A stretch of DNA of 64,000 nucleotides from Rahnella inusitata_A. GTDB taxonomy: Bacteria > Pseudomonadota > Gammaproteobacteria > Enterobacterales > Enterobacteriaceae. Both the position numbers and the translations under genes were made by a program. The notes under the pieces are model-generated. The model was not told the origin of the DNA, made no database searches, and was given only the letters and a program-made list of their open reading frames with translations. Of the stretch, positions 60,046 to 64,000 are shown in pieces. The first letter of the stretch is position 1. Each line of letters begins with the position of its first letter. The DNA lies in contig NZ_CBCPJJ010000028.1 of NCBI RefSeq assembly GCF_965118895.1, positions 1 through 64,000 of the forward strand, given 5' to 3'.

Positions 60046-60456
60046 ATGACTAATAATGAGAAATTTCAGTTATCAATAATAGAAGGTATTTTAACATGGT
60101 TGGATAATAATGTTACAGAATGCATAAGCATCCAACATGTATCAAAGTATTCTGGATATTCACAATGGCATCTGCAAAGAATTTTCAAGAAATATACCGG
60201 TGTATCGCTTGGCTGTTATGTTAAGAAAAAACAAATGTATTTTGCTGCATTAGATATCCTTGAAACAGATATGGATATTTTACAAGTTGCCATGAAGTAC
60301 GGTTACGAGTCTCAACAAACCTTCACTCGCGCCTTCAAAGCAAACTTCCTTATTAATCCAGGTCGACTCAGACGACTGGCGTTACATGAAAAAAAAGATT
60401 TTAGAAAAAAAATCAGCAGGTACCCTACTGCTTTTTTATCATATAAATATGAATAA
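60046..60456 (+). CDS. AraC-family regulator of the MarA/RamA/SoxS type
   Basis: 136 residues: almost only the double helix-turn-helix DNA-binding domain, without a ligand domain. Recognisable segments are HVSKYSGYSQWHLQRIFKKY, TGVSLGCYVKKKQMYFAALD, MKYGYESQQTFTRAFKANF and NPGRLRR, which align with MarA, RamA and SoxS. Such proteins activate the acrAB-tolC and omp stress regulon from marboxes. It follows the ATP-grasp gene by about 40 bases and may be co-transcribed with it. Confidence 0.92.
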   Translation: MTNNEKFQLSIIEGILTWLDNNVTECISIQHVSKYSGYSQWHLQRIFKKYTGVSLGCYVKKKQMYFAALDILETDMDILQVAMKYGYESQQTFTRAFKANFLINPGRLRRLALHEKKDFRKKISRYPTAFLSYKYE

Positions 60457-60609
60457 AGGGTAACTTATTATCCTTAAAGTATCGGAATTATTTCCTGCAT
60501 CTTTACTCAGGTGGTAATAGTGAGTGATTATATCCTGTGGGTAGGGAGATAATCACTGGGCTGAAATTATAAAATGAATCATTAGATTTTGTATAAGATA
60601 GTTATTTAC

Positions 60610-61500
60610 TCAAAAATATATAACTTTACCCAATGGCACTGCATCACACCAAAGAAGCTTATACTCCCAGTTTTTTTGGTACAATCCAAGGGTGAAAATG
60701 CACTCTTTCGATAATGTTCTACTCATTTCCTTAGCAGCATTGATATTTAGCCACATCAAAACACTCCCTGGACTCAGATAATTATATTCGGGGTCAACGC
60801 CGCCATTCGGGACGTCAAAGTAGAACCAATTCTGACATTCAGCTTTAATTATAAGATCGAAGGCGCATGGTATAGAATCTTTAATGAAAAGAATATGTCC
60901 AAAAATCATGTGCTTGAAGTGTGTCATCAAGTCAAGAAGACTTTCTCTTGTGTAACATCTAACAGTTTCGCCAAATCTCTTTTTGAAAAGCGTAATATAA
61001 ATGGTAGTCAACTCTTCTGGACTGAATTCTTCCACGCTCCTCACCGTTCCCCCGGCAGCGATAAACTTATTCATCTGATTCCTTCTGTTTTTGGTTGTTT
61101 TTTTCGAAAAGGAATCTTTAACGACGCATAATTTATTCTTGCTAAGGAGATTATAAGAAGTGTTCAGCACATTTCTTTTGTTACGCATAGACAATCGGTT
61201 AGTATGTAAGGGGAGGAAGCTTTTTACCTCTCGACTTAAAGGTATAAGGACTTCATCATAGGTGATTGGGAATTTTCTCCAAACATCCAAGCCTATTTTC
61301 CCCTTATCATTTATATAACAGGCACCAACAATGACACCTCTTATTTCTAAGTGATAGAAAGTACCTTTACAATCGTAGTTTTTAATCATGTGCTCGATCA
61401 ACGATGGATGCGTATTGATGCCCCCACCGTAGGTTGAGTAAGCTATTTTATAGATATCAAAATTGGATTCCACCCAACCTACTAAATTTTTCTTAAACAT
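60610..61500 (-). CDS. mig-14: Mig-14 family antimicrobial-peptide resistance protein
   Basis: A 296-residue protein of the GNAT/FemAB-like fold that resembles Salmonella Mig-14 along its whole length: WVESNFDIYKIAYSTYGGGI, IGLDVWRKFPITYDEVLIPL, NRRNQMNKFIAAGGTV, SIPCAFDLIIKAE and FDVPNGGVDPEY. Mig-14 protects Salmonella against cathelicidin-type peptides and is under PhoP/SlyA control. Here it is AT-rich and stands alone on the minus strand after the MarA-like gene. GAGGGG precedes the ATG. Confidence 0.85.
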   Translation of the reverse strand: MFKKNLVGWVESNFDIYKIAYSTYGGGINTHPSLIEHMIKNYDCKGTFYHLEIRGVIVGACYINDKGKIGLDVWRKFPITYDEVLIPLSREVKSFLPLHTNRLSMRNKRNVLNTSYNLLSKNKLCVVKDSFSKKTTKNRRNQMNKFIAAGGTVRSVEEFSPEELTTIYITLFKKRFGETVRCYTRESLLDLMTHFKHMIFGHILFIKDSIPCAFDLIIKAECQNWFYFDVPNGGVDPEYNYLSPGSVLMWLNINAAKEMSRTLSKECIFTLGLYQKNWEYKLLWCDAVPLGKVIYF

Positions 61501-61775
61501 ATTCCCCTCAATATTACAATTGCAATATCTAGCATAGATTGCTTATACTTTCTAAATTTACACCAAAATCATCAAGGTTATATTTAGGAATTATCAAGAT
61601 TTGAGTAAGAGCAATGAATCATTGATTTGCGCCGGTGCATTATCTCCTGGCTCAATGTCGATGGTTGACTAAGAAAGGTTATCGGGGAGAGCCTCATTGG
61701 TACATGAGTGCACTATGAGCATGCAAGTTTCATGTGTACAAATTATTATAATCGTGATGATTAATTAATTAGGTA
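61501..61775. other. intergenic, AT-rich
   Basis: No gene seen between mig-14 and the SMR operon promoter. Confidence 0.45.
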
Positions 61776-61803
61776 TTTACATACCTACCGGTAGGTATGT
61801 AAA
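61776..61803. promoter_or_regulatory. 28-bp perfect palindrome, probable TetR operator
   Basis: The two 14-base arms (TTTACATACCTACC and its complement) meet at a central CCGG. It lies 30 bases before the SMR gene, where the co-transcribed TetR repressor should bind. Confidence 0.88.
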
Positions 61804-61832
61804 ATTGGTTTTTCTCAAAAAAAGGTCTTAAA

Positions 61833-62171
61833 ATGCAATCATTACTCTCCTATCTTGCCCTTGCAGGGGCAATCATTTCAGAGGTATGCGGAACCATGTT
61901 TCTCGGGAAATCAGAGCACTTCACGAAACTTTTTCCTTCGTTGATTTGCGTAACATCTTATGCATTGTCTTTCTATCTACTAGCTCAGGCATTGAGAACA
62001 GTCCCACTTTCTGTTGCCTATGCTTCATGGGGCGGCCTGGGGATCGTGCTAACGGCTGCACTCAGCGTAGTTTTTTTAAAACAAAGACTGGATTTGATGG
62101 CGGTTATTGGCATCAGCTTGATTGTAGCAGGCGTGGTTGTGGTCAACGGTTTTTCAAAAATGGGGCATTAA
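61833..62171 (+). CDS. SMR-family multidrug efflux protein
   Basis: A 112-residue protein with four membrane helices. The conserved membrane Glu is E17 (AIISEVCGTMFLGKSEHF, matching E14 of EmrE), and the AYASWGGLGIVLTA loop of helix 3 is kept. It exports quaternary ammonium or other cationic compounds by proton exchange. It is followed six bases later by the tetR-type gene, and the palindrome upstream would repress both. Confidence 0.93.
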   Translation: MQSLLSYLALAGAIISEVCGTMFLGKSEHFTKLFPSLICVTSYALSFYLLAQALRTVPLSVAYASWGGLGIVLTAALSVVFLKQRLDLMAVIGISLIVAGVVVVNGFSKMGH

Positions 62172-62177
62172 TGTAAC

Positions 62178-62723
62178 ATGGCTTCTCACCAAACAAGAAA
62201 GCCAGAACATCTTAGGAGCATGCTGCTTTCTAGTGCTATAAGGCTTACTGCAAAGAACGGAGTCGCAGGAATAAGTTTAAGTCATGTCGCTGAGGCTGCG
62301 GGTGTCACGAAAGGAGGATTATTTCACCATTTTCCTAATAAAAATGCCCTGATGAAGGAGGTGTTTGATCTGTTATTACTATCATTTGAACGTGAAGTTG
62401 ATAAACATATCGACGAAGATTCTTTGGTATATGGTTGCTTCACTCGCGCCTATATTAGGGCGGTATTTTCTGAAGCTGGCGGGTCGACACCATGGAAGGC
62501 TTTGTCATTCACAATATTTACTGATAGTTCTTTTTCTAAAAAATGGGAACATTGGCTTTCAAAAAAATTAGGTCTACATGGCCAAACAGATAACTCTGAC
62601 GAACTGGAGATAATCAGACTTGCTGTTGATGGGGTTTGGTATGCTTCGCTATTTTCTAGCGAGAAAAATAAGAAAAGATTTATAATTCTAGAAGAGAAGC
62701 TCATTCAAAGGACCTGGCGTTGA
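62178..62723 (+). CDS. TetR-family repressor
   Basis: 181 residues with the N-terminal helix-turn-helix (about 12-58): LLSSAIRLTAKNGVAGISLS, HVAEAAGVTKGGLFHHFPNK. The C-terminal ligand domain is variable (VDGVWYASLFSSEKNKKRF). It is transcribed together with the SMR pump, in the order pump then repressor, giving autoregulation through the 61776-61803 palindrome. Inducers are presumably the pump substrates. Confidence 0.93.
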   Translation: MASHQTRKPEHLRSMLLSSAIRLTAKNGVAGISLSHVAEAAGVTKGGLFHHFPNKNALMKEVFDLLLLSFEREVDKHIDEDSLVYGCFTRAYIRAVFSEAGGSTPWKALSFTIFTDSSFSKKWEHWLSKKLGLHGQTDNSDELEIIRLAVDGVWYASLFSSEKNKKRFIILEEKLIQRTWR

Positions 62724-63140
62724 TTTTTTTAAGAAAAAGAATGTAGTCATGGCAGTTCAAATCATTTAACTATGAACTTCGGATAAATTCTTGACCTTAT
62801 GTAGCCACGTTTATCATTGAAGTTATTTTTTATGGACATTTATTATCTGTTGCTTGAACTCAGTTCTATTCATCAGAACTGCCACTATTAGTTAATACCC
62901 GATAATGGCAAATTTTGGGAAAAAACAGCCAAGTGTATGGGGCGTATTCTGCCATGAAGGAGCAGCAGACATAGTACTAAGAAGAGATTCGTTCAACAGG
63001 TACCTGACGCAATTAAATCTGATTTGCACACCTGGGCAAAAGAATGAATAAGAGTTTGCCACCCTATTCGCAAAAATGCTCCGCCTCGCATGTCGGTCGC
63101 CATTTGTAGGCGACCGGTTCGAGTATAAAACTGATCTTAA
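62724..63140. other. intergenic with a 48-codon frame and a hairpin
   Basis: A short plus-strand frame from 62905 (MANFGKKQPSVWGVFCHEGA...) has no recognised content. GGTCGCC-atttgta-GGCGACC near 63095-63115 is a good hairpin after the VOC gene. Nothing else is supported. Confidence 0.4.
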
Positions 63141-63512
63141 TTATTTCACCAGAATCTGCCCCACATCGATACGATTTCCATCCGGATCAGCGAAAACAAA
63201 TGCCCGAATACCATAATCTTTATCTTGTATGCCTTTAACAATCTTGGCACCAATTTCCTGACAAAGAGTATATAAGGCATTTGCATCATCAACAAGAAGA
63301 TGAGCGATAGGATAGGAAGCAGCTTTGTGCTGTGGCTGGAGAGTCAAATGTAGTTCAGCCTCTTCACGCTTTATTATCATAAAGCCCACAGGATCTCCAT
63401 TTTCAAATACATCTTTGAAATTCAGTCCATTGATATAAAACTCTTTGGAAATCATGATGTTTTTAACAGGTAACACGGTTGCTATACGACCAAATGTGAC
63501 AAGATGCTGCAT
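63141..63512 (-). CDS. VOC/glyoxalase-bleomycin-resistance-fold protein
   Basis: A 123-residue single VOC-domain protein with two beta-alpha-beta-beta-beta units: VLPVKNIMISKEFYINGLNF and AHLLVDDANALYTLCQEIGA, ending FADPDGNRIDVGQIL with the conserved Asp-Pro-Asp-Gly-Asn turn. Family members are lyases, dioxygenases or drug-binding resistance proteins. GAGG sets the start at 63512. It is the last gene before the right junction of the insert. Confidence 0.85.
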   Translation of the reverse strand: MQHLVTFGRIATVLPVKNIMISKEFYINGLNFKDVFENGDPVGFMIIKREEAELHLTLQPQHKAASYPIAHLLVDDANALYTLCQEIGAKIVKGIQDKDYGIRAFVFADPDGNRIDVGQILVK

Positions 63513-63780
63513 GATCAACCTCGTGATTGTTAATCAATAGCATAGCGATGGGCGGTGCCGTAGCTAAGCGACTGGGCGGTGCCAGATAATATAATAGTTT
63601 TTGCCAGTGTGAAATTGGAACTTTTGAGGTGCTGTGACAGGGCCTTATGTACTAACGCGCCGTTATGTAATCAACGGGGAGCAGGTCAGGCCACCGATAC
63701 AAAAAATAATAAAAGTTAGTAGTTAAATACTCCTTAAAATCATTAGTTTATTAATAACTAATTGTTAGTTTCATTCAGAT
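63513..63780. other. right end of the insert
   Basis: No gene. The last 60 bases are AT-rich with several AACTAA/TTAGTT repeats and end in TCATTCAGAT, the inverted counterpart of the left end. Confidence 0.55.
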
Positions 63781-63782
63781 AC

Positions 63783-64000
63783 AACGACGGCGCGATTGTT
63801 GCCCTCAACAAAGAAGCCAAAAAGCTCGGTATTAAACGCTTTGCCCCTTACTTCCAGGCTAAGGAAATCATCAAAAACAACCAGGTATCCTGCTTCAGCT
63901 CTAACTACGCACTGTACGGCGATATGAGTGCCAGAATAATGACAATTTTAGAGTCATTGGCTCCCGAGATAACGCCATATTCGATCGACGAGGCTTTTTT
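63783..64000 (+). pseudogene. umuC: umuC, continuation after the insert
   Basis: The frame resumes exactly where the 5' fragment stops: NDGAIVALNKEAKKLGIKRF, then VSCFSSNYALYGDMSARIM and PYSIDEAF, which contains the second catalytic acidic motif (SIDEAF). It runs off the right edge of the window. No ribosome site or start codon is seen, so the fragment is not expected to be expressed. Confidence 0.95.

Larger units (their letters stand above)
49247..63780. mobile_element. 14.5-kb accessory insert in umuC
   Basis: The insert is bounded by imperfect terminal inverted repeats: ATCTGAGTG... at the left and, read inward from the right, ATCTGAATG.... About 18 of the first 28 bases agree, including an internal TTAGTTA. 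It is flanked by a 6-bp near-duplication. Inside are efflux, stress and enzyme genes but no recognisable transposase or integrase. None of the backbone palindromes occurs in it, consistent with a later arrival. Confidence 0.8.

Noticed and set aside
1..64000. tRNA, rRNA or riboswitch genes
   Set aside because: No cloverleaf, ribosomal or known riboswitch sequence was recognised by eye; a covariance-model scan could not be run.

Overview
The window reads as part of a large conjugative plasmid of an enterobacterium (Enterobacterales). The evidence is an F-type type IV secretion gene set, two plasmid replication initiators with iterons, a ParA/ParB partition operon, ArdA antirestriction, toxin-antitoxin pairs (MqsRA, HigBA-like), a plasmid DnaB helicase and a LexA-boxed umuDC pair. 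Best family matches are to E. coli, Salmonella and related enterobacteria. No rRNA, tRNA, CRISPR array, relaxase (TraI) or coupling protein (TraD) was found, so the rest of the mobilisation machinery must lie outside the window.

Layout. 1-5.5 kb: minus-strand genes separated by long, hairpin-rich, partly duplicated non-coding blocks (mqsRA, a three-gene unknown operon, ardA, one more unknown gene). This looks like the leading region that enters a recipient first; the gene orientation predicts oriT to the left of base 1. 5.7-10.8 kb: small uncharacterised genes plus HigBA. 10.1-13.5 kb: orf239-parB-parA (minus) and a basic DNA-binding protein gene. 13.7-20.5 kb: a double replication region. 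An iteron-regulated RepB/RepHI-like initiator has five direct iterons in front and an array of inverted iteron pairs downstream. That array is interrupted by a 912-bp Tn3-type miniature element carrying one gene. A second initiator of the IncFII RepA type follows, with a probable antisense RNA. 20.6-21.4 kb: two proteins with tandem ribbon-helix-helix-like segments, directly upstream of the transfer operon.

21.9-44.2 kb: the transfer operons. Order: orf121, dsbC-like, traA, traL, traE, traK, traB, traV, traC, two TraN-like genes, then after a terminator and new promoter a fused traW-traU, orf117, trbC, an S26 peptidase, traF, a second thioredoxin-like gene, traH and a long traG. 44.2-49.2 kb: small exported or unknown genes, dnaB and umuD. 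umuC begins at 49147 and is cut by an insert of about 14.5 kb (49247-63780), after which umuC resumes at the right edge. The insert carries an SDR, an alpha/beta hydrolase, an RND efflux pump with its adaptor and a two-component system, a MipA/OmpV porin-like protein, a TupA-like ATP-grasp protein, a MarA/RamA-like activator, a Mig-14 homologue, an SMR pump with TetR repressor and a VOC protein. This is a plausible envelope-stress and antimicrobial tolerance island.

The most striking signal is a set of short palindromes that tie the backbone together and are absent from the insert: nine exact copies of TTGCGCATGCGCAA from 5.7 to 44.5 kb (three lie inside genes in the same reading frame), seven TGATAC-N6-GTATCA sites mostly at promoters of rep, tra, traWU and dnaB, and four TAACA-N6-TGTTA sites in the par, dnaB and 44-kb promoters. 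They suggest a dispersed partition or organising site and a plasmid-wide regulon.
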